Origin: Nocardia cyriacigeorgica
GTDB taxonomy: Bacteria > Actinomycetota > Actinomycetes > Mycobacteriales > Mycobacteriaceae
Assembly (NCBI RefSeq): GCF_029868385.1
Contig: NZ_JARWNX010000043.1
Span: 1 to 64,000, forward strand
Length of the DNA stretch: 64,000 nucleotides
Direction: 5' to 3'
Shown: positions 36,418 to 45,161 of the stretch, in pieces
Layout of the letters: each line of letters opens with the position of its first letter
Position numbering within the stretch: position 1 is the stretch's first letter
Translations under genes and position numbers: made by a program
The notes under the pieces: model-generated
Database searches by the model: none
Told to the model about the DNA's origin: nothing
Seen by the model: only the letters and a program-made list of their open reading frames with translations

Positions 36418-37524
36418 TCAGACCGTCGCCGGTTCGAGTACCGGGTAATCGGTGTAACCCACACCGTCGCCACCGTAGAAGTGCTCGTCCCGGACCGGGT
36501 TGATCGGCGCTCCGGTGCGCAGGCGGGTGACGAGGTCAGGGTTGGCGAGGAAAGGGCGGCCCAAGGAGATCAGATCGGCACCGGCCGCGAGCAGCTCGTC
36601 GGCCTTGGCGCGGCCGCCGTCTTCGGGTAGCGGTTCACCCCAGCCGAGGTAGGGGTTGGCGATGAGGGTGCCCGCCCAGTCGGCCCTGATGCGCTGGAAC
36701 ACCGGCGAATCGGGGTCGGCGAAGACGACGTGCAGATAGGCGAGGTCGCGGCCGCCGAGGGCGGCGAGCAACTCGGGATACAGCTCGGCGGTATCGCTTT
36801 CGGCGATGCCGTTGGCGGTGACGCCGGGAGCAATGCGCACACCGACCCGCTCCGGTCCGATCGCGGCGACCACCGCTTCGACCACCTCGACGGTGAACCG
36901 GATGCGGTTGGCGATCGACCCGCCGTACTCATCGGTGCGGTGGTTGGTGTTGTCGGACAGGAACTGATGCAGCAGGAAGCCGTTCGCGCTGTGCACTTCG
37001 ACCCCGTCGAATCCGGCGGCGACGGCATTGCGCGCGGCGGTCGCGAAATCGTCGATGGTCGCGCGGATCTCCTCGACCGTCATCTGCCGGGGCACCACCG
37101 CATCGCGTGACCCATCGGCGGTGTGGACGGTGCCGGGTAGCGGTAGTGGTGACGGCGCGATGGGGGTGAGGCCGGTGTTGTCGGGATGGCCGATCCGCCC
37201 GCCGTGCTGCACTTGCAGGAACATCCGTCCGCCTCGCGTACGCACCGCGTCGGTGATCTGCCGCCACCCCGCGATATGGGCGTGGGTGTAGATGGCCGGG
37301 ATTCCGGCGAAGGTCTTGCCGATGAGATTCGGCGTGGCGGCCTCGGCGACGATCAGCCCCGCGCTCGCGCGCTGCCCGTAATAGGTGGCCATGAGTTCGT
37401 TCGGGGTGCCGTCGGCGTCGGCGCGCTGTCGCGACATCGGTGCCATCACCAGTCGATTCGGGAGTTCGAGCGCACCGAGTGCAGCGGAATCGAAGAGGCT
37501 GTTGGGGCGGGCTGTGTTCGTCAT
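36418..37524 (-). CDS. Old Yellow Enzyme-type alkene reductase
   Basis: The 368-residue FMN enzyme reduces activated C=C bonds with NAD(P)H. Motifs are LPNRLVMAPMSRQRADADG, FLQVQHGGRIGHPDN, GFDGVEVHSANGFLLHQFL (His-Asn substrate pair) and the phosphate-binding ISLGRPFLANPDLV. The ATG at 37522-37524 (MTNTARPN) has no ribosome-binding site and lies 7 nt after a -10 element, so it is probably leaderless. It is divergent from a MerR regulator whose dyad lies in its promoter spacer. Confidence 0.85.
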   Translation of the reverse strand: MTNTARPNSLFDSAALGALELPNRLVMAPMSRQRADADGTPNELMATYYGQRASAGLIVAEAATPNLIGKTFAGIPAIYTHAHIAGWRQITDAVRTRGGRMFLQVQHGGRIGHPDNTGLTPIAPSPLPLPGTVHTADGSRDAVVPRQMTVEEIRATIDDFATAARNAVAAGFDGVEVHSANGFLLHQFLSDNTNHRTDEYGGSIANRIRFTVEVVEAVVAAIGPERVGVRIAPGVTANGIAESDTAELYPELLAALGGRDLAYLHVVFADPDSPVFQRIRADWAGTLIANPYLGWGEPLPEDGGRAKADELLAAGADLISLGRPFLANPDLVTRLRTGAPINPVRDEHFYGGDGVGYTDYPVLEPATV

Positions 37525-37531
37525 GCGGGTA

Positions 37532-37562
37532 CGATAAAACTTCACATCAATGTGAGATTCAA
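37532..37562 (-). promoter_or_regulatory. MerR-type promoter of the alkene reductase
   Basis: On the minus strand TTGAAT (37557-37562) and TTATCG (37532-37537) are separated by 19 bp. The spacer holds a perfect TCACAT-CA-ATGTGA dyad (37542-37555). A 19-bp spacer with a central dyad is the hallmark of MerR-activated promoters. Confidence 0.7.
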
Positions 37563-37589
37563 GTCGAACGTGAAAAGGCGAGGTCACAG

Positions 37590-37976
37590 ATGCGAATCGG
37601 TGAACTGGCGAAGCGCACCGGCGTCAGCGAACGCTCGTTGCGCTACTACGAGGAGCAGGGTCTGCTCGTCTCGGGCCGAACGCGCGGCGGCCACCGCGAT
37701 TACCCGGAGACGGCGGTGGATCGGGTCATCCACATCCAGGAACTGTACGCGGCGGGCCTGTCCAGCAAGAAGATCTTCCAGATCCTGCCCTGTATGCGTG
37801 ATGCCGACGGTCGCGCCAATGAACGCGCCACCCCGGACCTGGTCGCTGAACTGGAAATCGAACGCGCTCGCATCGACCGCACCATCACCGACCTCCTGCG
37901 TTCCCGCGAGGTGCTCGACGATGTGATCGGCCGGGCGGCCGAGGGGCTCACGAAGGCCGGCACCGGCGCGGGATAG
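37590..37976 (+). CDS. MerR-family transcriptional regulator
   Basis: A 128-residue MerR regulator. The HTH/wing is MRIGELAKRTGVSERSLRYYEEQGLL followed by SGRTRGGHRDYPE (two adjacent segments), and a coiled-coil dimerisation helix follows (ELEIERARIDRTITDLLRSREVLDDV). No metal-binding cysteine pattern is present apart from one Cys in LPCMRDAD. It therefore probably senses an organic molecule or redox-active compound. Its divergent promoter with the alkene reductase suggests that gene is its target. Confidence 0.85.
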   Translation: MRIGELAKRTGVSERSLRYYEEQGLLVSGRTRGGHRDYPETAVDRVIHIQELYAAGLSSKKIFQILPCMRDADGRANERATPDLVAELEIERARIDRTITDLLRSREVLDDVIGRAAEGLTKAGTGAG

Positions 37977-38158
37977 CCAGGGCGCTCGCCGTGCCCGGCG
38001 GGACCGGCTTTCCTGGGCGCGCTGCGGCCCGGATCGGCGCAGAGCGCAGCGGCGACGGCCACGATCGGTAATCGTTCTGCGGCAGGCCGTTCGACGGTCC
38101 ACGCTGGATGCTTCTCCAGGTCGGGCGGTGTTCGCTATCGAGTCTGCCGGAGCCTGGA

Positions 38159-38192
38159 GCGGGGAGCACGGATCGTCGTCCGTGCTCCCCGC
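38159..38192 (-). terminator. Terminator of the LLM/Gfo operon
   Basis: A perfect 14-bp stem (GCGGGGAGCACGGA at 38159-38172, complement at 38179-38192) with a 6-nt loop lies 6 nt beyond the stop of the minus-strand gene ending at 38199. Confidence 0.8.
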
Positions 38193-38198
38193 GACCGT

Positions 38199-39566
38199 TC
38201 ACGCGCCCGCGGAGACCTTGCTGGTCGAGTGCAGGTTCGGCAGGCCCAGATTGTCGCGCAATGTGGTGCCGCTGTATTCGGTGCGTAGGGCGCCACGGTC
38301 CTGGAGCAGGGGAACGACCCGGTCGACGAATTCGTCGAGACCCGAGGGCACCAGGTGGGAGCCGAGGATGAAACCGTCGGAACCATCGTTCTGGACGAAA
38401 CTGTCGATCCGCTCGGCGATCTGGGCCGGTGTGCCGACGAGTGGGCCGCGTTCGAACTGATCGATCACCACCTCACGCAACGTCAGCTTCTTCTCCTCCG
38501 CCACCGCGCGCAGTTTGGCGACGGTCGCGAAGCGATCCTGGTGGACGAACGCCTTGCCCTGGATGATCGGCGGCGCCTCCGGGGCCGGGTCGATATCCGG
38601 CACCGGCCCCTCGGGGTCGTAGGCGGACAGGTCACGGTTCCAGATCTGCTCCAGCAGCATCAGCGCGGTCTGCCCGGTGACCTGCTCATTGCGGATGGCG
38701 TGGAACTTCTCCTGCGCTTCGGCCTCGGTGTCGCCGAGCACGAAACTCGCCGACGGCAGGATCTTGATGTCATCGGGTGCGCGGCCAGCCGCCACCGCGC
38801 GGGCCTTGACGTCGCGGTAGAAATCGGCGGCCTCGGGCAGTTTGCCGTAGGGGGAGAAGATGGCGTCGGCATTGGCGGCGGCGAAATCGCGGCCCTGCGG
38901 TGAGACACCGGCCTGGAGCGTCACCGGCCTGCCCTGCGGGCTGCGCGGCACGGTGAACCGGCCGGAGATATCGAACTGGCTGCTCGCGATGGCGAACGCA
39001 CCCGCGTCCGGACGAGCAAGGAAACGCCCGGATTCCCGATCGGCGACGATATCGCCCGCATCCCACGAATCCCACAGCGCCCGCACCGCCGCGACCGTTT
39101 CCTCCGCGCGCGCATACCGATCGGCGCGGTCCAGATAGCCGCCGCGCCGGAAGTTCTGCCCGGTGAACGAGTCGAACGAGGTGACCACATTCCATGCGGC
39201 CCTGCCGCCGGACAGATGGTCGAGCGTTGCGAATTGCCTTGCCAGTTCATACGGTTCGTTGAACGTGGTGTTGATGGTGCCCGCGAGACCGAGATGTTCG
39301 GTGACCGCCGCGAGTGAGGCGAGCACGGTGAAGGTGTCGGGCCTGCCGATGATGTCCTGATCGAAGATCTTGCCCGCCCGCTCGCGCAGCGCCAGCCCTT
39401 CGGCGAGGAAGAAGAAGTCGAACTTGCCGCGTTCGGCGGTGCGTGCGGTGTGCTCGAAGGAATCGAAATCGATCTGGCTGCCCGCCTCGGGATGCCACCA
39501 CGAGGTGTGATGGTTGACGCCACCGAGGTAGGCGCCGAGGATGACCTGCTTGCGTGGAGTGCTCAT
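38199..39566 (-). CDS. LLM-class flavin monooxygenase (NtaA/SnaA/DszA family)
   Basis: A 455-residue FMNH2-dependent monooxygenase. It has the family N-terminus VILGAYLGGVNHHTSWWHP, then ERGKFDFFFLAEGLALRE, TTFNEPYELARQFATLDHLS and PVTLQAGVSPQGRDFAAANADAIF. The full-length size matches nitrilotriacetate and dibenzothiophene-sulphone monooxygenases. The substrate is unknown. The ATG at 39564-39566 lies 11 nt after the next LLM gene, so the two are co-transcribed and end at the hairpin at 38159-38192. Confidence 0.85.
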   Translation of the reverse strand: MSTPRKQVILGAYLGGVNHHTSWWHPEAGSQIDFDSFEHTARTAERGKFDFFFLAEGLALRERAGKIFDQDIIGRPDTFTVLASLAAVTEHLGLAGTINTTFNEPYELARQFATLDHLSGGRAAWNVVTSFDSFTGQNFRRGGYLDRADRYARAEETVAAVRALWDSWDAGDIVADRESGRFLARPDAGAFAIASSQFDISGRFTVPRSPQGRPVTLQAGVSPQGRDFAAANADAIFSPYGKLPEAADFYRDVKARAVAAGRAPDDIKILPSASFVLGDTEAEAQEKFHAIRNEQVTGQTALMLLEQIWNRDLSAYDPEGPVPDIDPAPEAPPIIQGKAFVHQDRFATVAKLRAVAEEKKLTLREVVIDQFERGPLVGTPAQIAERIDSFVQNDGSDGFILGSHLVPSGLDEFVDRVVPLLQDRGALRTEYSGTTLRDNLGLPNLHSTSKVSAGA

Positions 39567-39577
39567 GGTGACCTCGT

Positions 39578-40783
39578 TCAGGCGGTGGCGTAGCGGTTGG
39601 GGACGGTTGTGGACAATCCGAGCAGCGCGCGCAGCGAACCGTCGGGGTACTCGGTGCGCGCGAGTCCCCGCGTTCGCAGTGCCGGGACGAGGTGATCGGC
39701 GATGGCGTTCAGATCGTCGACCGCCACGCCCGGTCGCAGGCGGAATCCGTCGATGCCCTGCGCGCTCCACTGCGCCAGCAGGTCGGCCAGCTGATCGGCG
39801 CTACCGGTGAATATCGCGGCATCGGAGGTGAATTCGTTGCCGGACAGCTCGTTGAGCCGCGCCATTCTCGCGGCGCCGGTCTCTTCGGCCGAATCGAGGA
39901 AGACGACCAGGTCGGCGTATACGCGCAGCGGCGCTTCCGTCCTATTCGCCGCGGCCGCGCCGACTTCGGCGAGTACGGGCGCCGGACCGTTGTCGATGTC
40001 CGGTGTCACGAACACCAGATCGGCTGCGCACGCGGCGAATTCGTAGACCGTCGGATGATGCGCGAGCGCGGTCACCACCGGCTGCCCCTGCGGTGGCCGC
40101 GGCGTGATGGACGGGCCGCGGACCCGGAAGAATCGGCCTTCGAAGTCGATGTAGTGCAGTTTGTCGCGGTCGATGAAGCGCCGATTGGGGATATCGCGGA
40201 TCTCGGCGTCGTCCTCCCAGCTGTCCCACAGCCTGCGCACCACTTCCACCGCGTCGCCCGCCTCGTCGAACAACTCCGCGATGGCATCGGGCAGCGGGTC
40301 TCCGCTGCGCACCCGCGCGAGTTCATCGGCGGTGAGTGTGCGGATCTCGCGACGGCCGAAATGCTGGGCTTCGGTCGCGGAACCGGATACCTTCACCTGC
40401 CATCCGGCCCGTCCGCGCGAGGTGTAGTCCAGGGTGGCCAGGGCCTTCGAGACGTGGAAGGGCTCGGTGTGCGTTGTCGTCACGGTCGGGATGAGCCCGA
40501 TATGTTTCGTCACCGGGGCGAGCCGCGCGGCGATCAGATGCGCGTCCAGTCTGGCCCGCACCCGGTCCACCCGATCGCCGAACTCGTGGCGTTCGCCCGG
40601 CAGGGTGAGGCTGTCATCGATGGTGAGGAAATCGAGCAACCCCCGCTCGGCGGTGCGGGCCAGGTCCACCCAGTAGCCGGGAGCGAACAATTCCGCCGGA
40701 CGCGAGTTCGGCTCCCGCCATGCGGCCGGATGCCAACCCGCCCCGTCCAGCGCGACGCCGAGATGCAGAGGGTTCGATGCCAT
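39578..40783 (-). CDS. LLM-class flavin monooxygenase, second of a tandem pair
   Basis: A 401-residue luciferase-like monooxygenase, more divergent than its neighbour. It has LHLGVALDGAGWHPAAWRE, LARTAERGLLDFLTIDDSLTL, TTTHTEPFHVSKALATLDYTS and PVVTALAHHPTVYEFAACAADLVF. Tandem LLM genes often oxidise related substrates with a shared flavin reductase, which is not seen nearby. The gap to the upstream Gfo/Idh gene is 130 bp. Confidence 0.82.
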   Translation of the reverse strand: MASNPLHLGVALDGAGWHPAAWREPNSRPAELFAPGYWVDLARTAERGLLDFLTIDDSLTLPGERHEFGDRVDRVRARLDAHLIAARLAPVTKHIGLIPTVTTTHTEPFHVSKALATLDYTSRGRAGWQVKVSGSATEAQHFGRREIRTLTADELARVRSGDPLPDAIAELFDEAGDAVEVVRRLWDSWEDDAEIRDIPNRRFIDRDKLHYIDFEGRFFRVRGPSITPRPPQGQPVVTALAHHPTVYEFAACAADLVFVTPDIDNGPAPVLAEVGAAAANRTEAPLRVYADLVVFLDSAEETGAARMARLNELSGNEFTSDAAIFTGSADQLADLLAQWSAQGIDGFRLRPGVAVDDLNAIADHLVPALRTRGLARTEYPDGSLRALLGLSTTVPNRYATA

Positions 40784-40913
40784 CGTTTCCCGTTCCTGTG
40801 GATGCGCGAAATGCCTACTTCGCCAAGGTAAGAAACGGGCCTACCACGGACAATGGTTCTGCTGACCGTGATCCGAACCGGGTGCGGTTTCGGTCGGCTA
40901 TTTCCGGCCGGGT

Positions 40914-41969
40914 CTAGGCCGACACATCCGGTACGGGAACAGGCGCCGAACCCTGCGCCAGCGATTCCGCACCCGCCACGCCGACCAGTGAGGCCGCGAC
41001 CGCGGGCCGCACCGGAATCAACGGGGGCGCCCCGTTCTCGATGGTGGCGCGGAATCCCTCCAGCACCGCCACCGTGCCCTCGGCCATCGGATCGATCGGC
41101 TCGTCGTGCACCAGATAGGGGTGCGGGGCGCGGACCTCCTCCCGCGTCTGCCCGTCCGGTTGCGCCCAGCCTTCCTTGCGCACCCGCACCGACCAGGCGC
41201 TGTCGCCGGTGGCGCGGCCCGATTCGGCGAGTCCGTCGGCGCCGCGCACCGATATCCAGCTCCAATGGCTGTCGACCTCTCCGGCGAGGAAACCGTGGCG
41301 GGCCAGGGCCAGCGTGCCGTCGGAGAGCCGGATGGCCATCGCCACGGCGGCGGGCCGATCGTCGCCTGGACCGACGGCGAAGGCGCTGACCTGGACCGGC
41401 CATGCGCCGGTGAGATTCAGCAGTGGAGACACGGTGTGCGTGCAGTACGCGGTCGGCGCGATGCGACCACGCCAGTGTGCCGGATCGCCGATGAGCCCCG
41501 CGGTGTCCTGCGGCGACAGGCTGTGCAGATAATCGGCCTCCACCATCGCGAGCGCGCCGAGCTCACCCGAATCGACCGACTCCCGCAGCAGCCGCGTATG
41601 CGGATGGAAGACATAGTTCTCGGCGAACGAGTAGGTCGCCGTCGACCGCTCCGCCGCAGCGATCAGCTCGCGCCCCTCCTCCTCGGAAGCACAGGCCGCC
41701 GTCTCCGACAGCACATGCACCCCGCGATCCAAAAACGCGATGGCCAACTCCGCATGCCCATCGAAATCATTGGCAATGATCACCCCATCCAGCCCAGCAT
41801 CGAGCAACTCGACCCAATCCCCACTCACCCGAGCCGACGGAAACTTCACCCGCGCAGCCGCCACCTGCTCGACATCCCGATCACATATCGCCCCCACCTC
41901 CAACCCCACCCGCTCCGCCCACTCACCCATGTACATCCCCCGCACCAAACCCACAATTCCGATACTCAT
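40914..41969 (-). CDS. Gfo/Idh/MocA-family oxidoreductase
   Basis: A 351-residue NAD(P)-dependent oxidoreductase. The N-terminal Rossmann domain has GIVGLVRGMYMGEWAERVGL and VIIANDFDGHAELAIAFLDRGVHVLSETA, in which the usual catalytic Glu-Lys-Pro is replaced by Ser-Glu-Thr. This may mean a changed catalytic role. The C-terminal domain contains RIAPTAYCTHTVSPLLNLTG. The ATG at 41967-41969 has no ribosome-binding site, and TATACC lies about 10 nt upstream, so it may be leaderless. It probably heads an operon with the two LLM genes. Confidence 0.78.
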   Translation of the reverse strand: MSIGIVGLVRGMYMGEWAERVGLEVGAICDRDVEQVAAARVKFPSARVSGDWVELLDAGLDGVIIANDFDGHAELAIAFLDRGVHVLSETAACASEEEGRELIAAAERSTATYSFAENYVFHPHTRLLRESVDSGELGALAMVEADYLHSLSPQDTAGLIGDPAHWRGRIAPTAYCTHTVSPLLNLTGAWPVQVSAFAVGPGDDRPAAVAMAIRLSDGTLALARHGFLAGEVDSHWSWISVRGADGLAESGRATGDSAWSVRVRKEGWAQPDGQTREEVRAPHPYLVHDEPIDPMAEGTVAVLEGFRATIENGAPPLIPVRPAVAASLVGVAGAESLAQGSAPVPVPDVSA

Positions 41970-42292
41970 AGTTTCGGTATACGTCCGCAACAAAAATCTC
42001 TCAACCAATTTTCGCCTCCACTCACGGGAAGGTGGCCTGCGCTTCGCGGTCGACACCATCGTTCGGGATGCTTGGCTAGCGCGTACGAGTTCCGGAAGCG
42101 CGGCTGGAACTGCCTGACCGTGTGGCAATTTGTCACGCCGGGTGGCCGTCGGGGACGTTGCGGCAGTTCGTAAATGGGCGTCGGGCGTACGTTCTCGACC
42201 CGGATCGGCGGGGAGTGGCCCGTGCGAATCGACTATCGGATCCAGCGTTGCGGGAGTTGCGGAATTCGGCCGCGAGGCCTCGGAAGCGAAGT
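41970..42292. other. Intergenic region without a supported gene
   Basis: It holds the promoter of the Gfo/Idh gene at its left end (AT-rich near 41975-42025). The short frames inside lack ribosome-binding sites and recognisable domains. No RNA gene was seen. Confidence 0.5.
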
Positions 42293-42324
42293 CAGGCGGC
42301 CTCCCCGGGAAGGGAGGCCGCCTG
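42293..42324 (-). terminator. Terminator of the echA20-ipdA-ipdB-ipdC operon
   Basis: A perfect 13-bp stem (CAGGCGGCCTCCC at 42293-42305, complement at 42312-42324) with a 6-nt loop lies 22 nt after the ipdC stop. Confidence 0.8.
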
Positions 42325-42346
42325 ATCGGTGACCGAGCGGAGTCGG

Positions 42347-43477
42347 TTACTTGGACGCGCCGGGGATCGCCGCGGCGTCGTCGGTGAGCGCGGCGATCGT
42401 GTCGATCCGCGCGACCGCATCGCGCACGATGCGGTCGATGAGTTCCTGACAGGTGGGCAGGTCATCGATGATGCCGGTGACCTGGCCCGCGGCGAGCACG
42501 CCTGCCTCGGTATTGCCCTCGACGAGGCCCGCTTTCAGCAGCATCGGGGTGTTCGCGGCCATGATGACCTGCGACCAGGTGAGGTCCTTGGCCTTGCGCA
42601 TGGCGAGGCCGTCGCGGACCATGGTCGACCATTTCATACCGGTCATGCTCTTGAACTTGGCGGCATTGGAGACGGCAGCGGTGAGACCGCGCCAATTGCC
42701 CGAATGTTCCAGGCGCTGCACCAGTTCGGTGTTCAACACGCGGTGCGGCATACCGTCGACCTTGAGCGACACCACCGTGTCCTGGAGATGCCGGTTCAGG
42801 TACTCCTGTTTCACGGCATCGGGCACCTGGCTCTCCTGCGTCAGCAGGAAGCGGGTACCCATGGCGATACCGGCGGCACCGTAGGCGAGCGCGGCGGCCA
42901 GACCGCGACCGTCGAAGAAGCCACCGGCCGCGACCACCGGAATGTCGACCGCGTCGAGCACCGACGGCAGCAGCAGCGTGGTCGCCACCGGACCGGTATG
43001 ACCGCCGCCCTCACCGCCCTGCACGATCACCGCGTCCGCGCCCCAGGACGCCACCTTCACCGCATGCTTGGCCGCGCCGATCGACGGAACCACCACGACA
43101 CCGGCGTCTTTCAGCTTCGCGATCAGATCCTGCTTGGGTGCCAGCGCGAACGACGCGACCGCCACCTTCTCCCGGATCAGCAGATCGATGCGCTCACCGG
43201 CATCGGAGGCATCGGCGCGGATGTTCACACCGAACGGCTTGGAGGTATGCGATTTGGTCTTGGCGATCGCGGCCTCGAGTTCGTCGTAGGTCATGGTGGC
43301 CGAGGCGAGAATGCCGAGTCCACCCGCCTCCGCGGTGGCCGCGACCAACCGCGGCCCGGCCACCCAGCCCATACCGGTCTGCACGATCGGATGCTCGATG
43401 CCGACCAGTTCGGTCAGCGGCGTCCGCAGCCGGGGCCGATCACCCTGTCCGGAAGCGTTCTGTGCTGCTGTGCTCAT
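42347..43477 (-). CDS. ipdC: Nitronate-monooxygenase-like flavin reductase of HIP catabolism
   Basis: A 376-residue FMN protein of the 2-nitropropane dioxygenase/enoyl reductase superfamily. HPIVQTGMGWVAGPRLVAAT, GADAVIVQGGEGGGHTGPVA and PVVAAGGFFDGRGLAAALAYGAAGI form the FMN barrel. In the pathway IpdC acts as a flavin-dependent CoA-ester reductase before ring C opening by IpdAB. The ATG overlaps the ipdB stop (ATGA). Order ipdA-ipdB-ipdC matches Rv3551-Rv3553. Confidence 0.9.
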   Translation of the reverse strand: MSTAAQNASGQGDRPRLRTPLTELVGIEHPIVQTGMGWVAGPRLVAATAEAGGLGILASATMTYDELEAAIAKTKSHTSKPFGVNIRADASDAGERIDLLIREKVAVASFALAPKQDLIAKLKDAGVVVVPSIGAAKHAVKVASWGADAVIVQGGEGGGHTGPVATTLLLPSVLDAVDIPVVAAGGFFDGRGLAAALAYGAAGIAMGTRFLLTQESQVPDAVKQEYLNRHLQDTVVSLKVDGMPHRVLNTELVQRLEHSGNWRGLTAAVSNAAKFKSMTGMKWSTMVRDGLAMRKAKDLTWSQVIMAANTPMLLKAGLVEGNTEAGVLAAGQVTGIIDDLPTCQELIDRIVRDAVARIDTIAALTDDAAAIPGASK

Positions 43478-44280
43478 TGCACCTCCTTGTCGCGGAATCC
43501 CTTCGGGTCGAGGACGGTGCGGATGATCCGCAGCTCTTCCTCGGTGGGCAGCCGGGTCTCCGGCGCCTCGCCCAACTCGGCGATCTCGAACGAGGTGTTC
43601 TCGGCGACCTCATCGGCGGCCACACCCGGATGCAGCGACAGCGCGCGCATCGTATGGCCGGGCCCACCGAAGTCGAAGACGCCGAGGTTGCTCACCACAC
43701 GGTGCAGATGATGGAACCGGTAGGCCGGATTCTCGGGATCGATCTTGTCGTAACCGATTCCGGACACCACATCGACACTCTCGCAGAACACCCGCTTGTT
43801 GTGCCTCGGCACGAAGTAGCTGGTGGCGTGGTTGATCGTATTGCCCGGAGCGCCGCGCACACCGAACATCTGCCGGGTCGGCTGCTGGAGCGGACCGAAC
43901 GCGGACAGGTTCTGATTGCCGTACCGGTCCAGCTGATTCGCGCCCATGACGACATGGCGGCGACCGGACGCGACCACATCGAACACCCTGGAGAACGGAA
44001 TCCAGCCCTCGATGGGAGCCTTACCGCCGATGGCCGGGACCTCGGCGAACAACAGCGCCTCACCATCGGACAGCAGCAGGTCCGGTGCGAAGGTCAGCCG
44101 CGCCAGCCGGGCGCCGATGGTGGTGACGGTGGACATGGGGCTTGCCATGATCTCGCCCGCGCCACGGAAGATCTCGGCCGCGGCGACGACGCAGACCTCG
44201 GCCCGAGTGATGGTTGAGGGCCCACCCGTCTCCCGGCCGCCACCCCTCACGGAATCGCTCTGCGATGCGGTACTGCTCAT
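43474..44280 (-). CDS. ipdB: COCHEA-CoA hydrolase, beta subunit
   Basis: IpdB is the second subunit of the CoA-transferase-like hydrolase that opens steroid ring C. The 268-residue protein has the class I CoA-transferase beta fold with ICAAEIFRGAGEI-type helix at EVCVVAAAEIFRGAGEIM, HVVMGANQLDRYGNQNLS and APGNTINHATSYFVPRHNKR. The ATG at 44278-44280 shares a base with the ipdA stop (TAATG), so the two subunits are translationally coupled. Confidence 0.9.
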   Translation of the reverse strand: MSSTASQSDSVRGGGRETGGPSTITRAEVCVVAAAEIFRGAGEIMASPMSTVTTIGARLARLTFAPDLLLSDGEALLFAEVPAIGGKAPIEGWIPFSRVFDVVASGRRHVVMGANQLDRYGNQNLSAFGPLQQPTRQMFGVRGAPGNTINHATSYFVPRHNKRVFCESVDVVSGIGYDKIDPENPAYRFHHLHRVVSNLGVFDFGGPGHTMRALSLHPGVAADEVAENTSFEIAELGEAPETRLPTEEELRIIRTVLDPKGFRDKEVQ

Positions 44281-45155
44281 TACTTCTGCTCCTCGGCGAA
44301 AGCGCGGACGGCGGCCTGGTATTCGTCCTCGGACACATCCAGATAGCGCGCCTTGAACTCGGCCCACGATTCGGGCGTTGTGGCGGCCTCCACATAGTGA
44401 CGCTGGAACTTCTCGTCGCGGCCGTAGCTGCCGGAGAAGGTGAAATGCGCGCCACCGGCGGATTCGACCACACCGTCGACCATCATGCGGTTGAGGATGA
44501 TCGACTGCTGCGGAACGGCTTTCACCAGTTCCTCGGTTTCGACCAGGCGATCCACCGACAGGTAGCGGCGCTCGGCCGACAGGCAGTAGAGGTCGTCGAA
44601 GTAGGGGTCGACACCGGTGTAGGCGGCATTGCCGTGCTTATCGCCCAGATCCAGATGGACGAAGGCGGCGTCCAGGTTCAACGCGGGCATGGCGATGAGG
44701 GTTTCGGTCTTGCCATCGGTCGGGTACGGCGATTGCACCGTCTTCAGCTCGCCCTCCCAGAAATCGACCACGGCCGAACCCAATCCGGCCCGAATGGGTA
44801 GGAAGGGCAGGCGGGCGGCGGCGGCTTGCAGACCGCATTTCACCATGCCCTCGTCCATCTCGCGCACGGTGATCGCCCCCTCGGTGCGCGCCTTGGCGAA
44901 CCACGGGTCGTAGAACGGTGCGGAGTCCAGCGAGACGAATCCGTAGTAGGCCTTGCGCACCTTGCCCGCCGAGCACAGCAGACCCAGATCGGGCCCGCCG
45001 TAGGTGACCACGGTCAGATCGGTGACATCCGAACGCAGCAGCGCCCGGACCAGGGCCATCGGCTTGCGTCGCGAACCCCAGCCGCCGAGGCCGATGGTCA
45101 TACCGCTGCGCAGTTCGCCGACGATCTCGTCGAGCGTCATTTGCTTGTCGCGCAT
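44280..45155 (-). CDS. ipdA: COCHEA-CoA hydrolase, alpha subunit
   Basis: IpdA forms an alpha2beta2 hydrolase with IpdB. The 291-residue protein has the CoA-transferase alpha fold: SGMTIGLGGWGSRRKPMALV, TYGGPDLGLLCSAGKVRKAYYG and VREMDEGMVKCGLQAAAARL. The last probably carries the catalytic acid (Glu99 or Glu102, inferred from the published Glu105 of the Rhodococcus protein). It begins 6 nt after echA20. Confidence 0.9.
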   Translation of the reverse strand: MRDKQMTLDEIVGELRSGMTIGLGGWGSRRKPMALVRALLRSDVTDLTVVTYGGPDLGLLCSAGKVRKAYYGFVSLDSAPFYDPWFAKARTEGAITVREMDEGMVKCGLQAAAARLPFLPIRAGLGSAVVDFWEGELKTVQSPYPTDGKTETLIAMPALNLDAAFVHLDLGDKHGNAAYTGVDPYFDDLYCLSAERRYLSVDRLVETEELVKAVPQQSIILNRMMVDGVVESAGGAHFTFSGSYGRDEKFQRHYVEAATTPESWAEFKARYLDVSEDEYQAAVRAFAEEQK

Positions 45156-45161
45156 GAGTCT

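Noticed and set aside
34994-36448. 484-residue plus-strand frame overlapping the LLM gene at 35028
   Set aside because: It is an Arg/Pro-rich out-of-frame shadow; the LLM frame carries all the family motifs.
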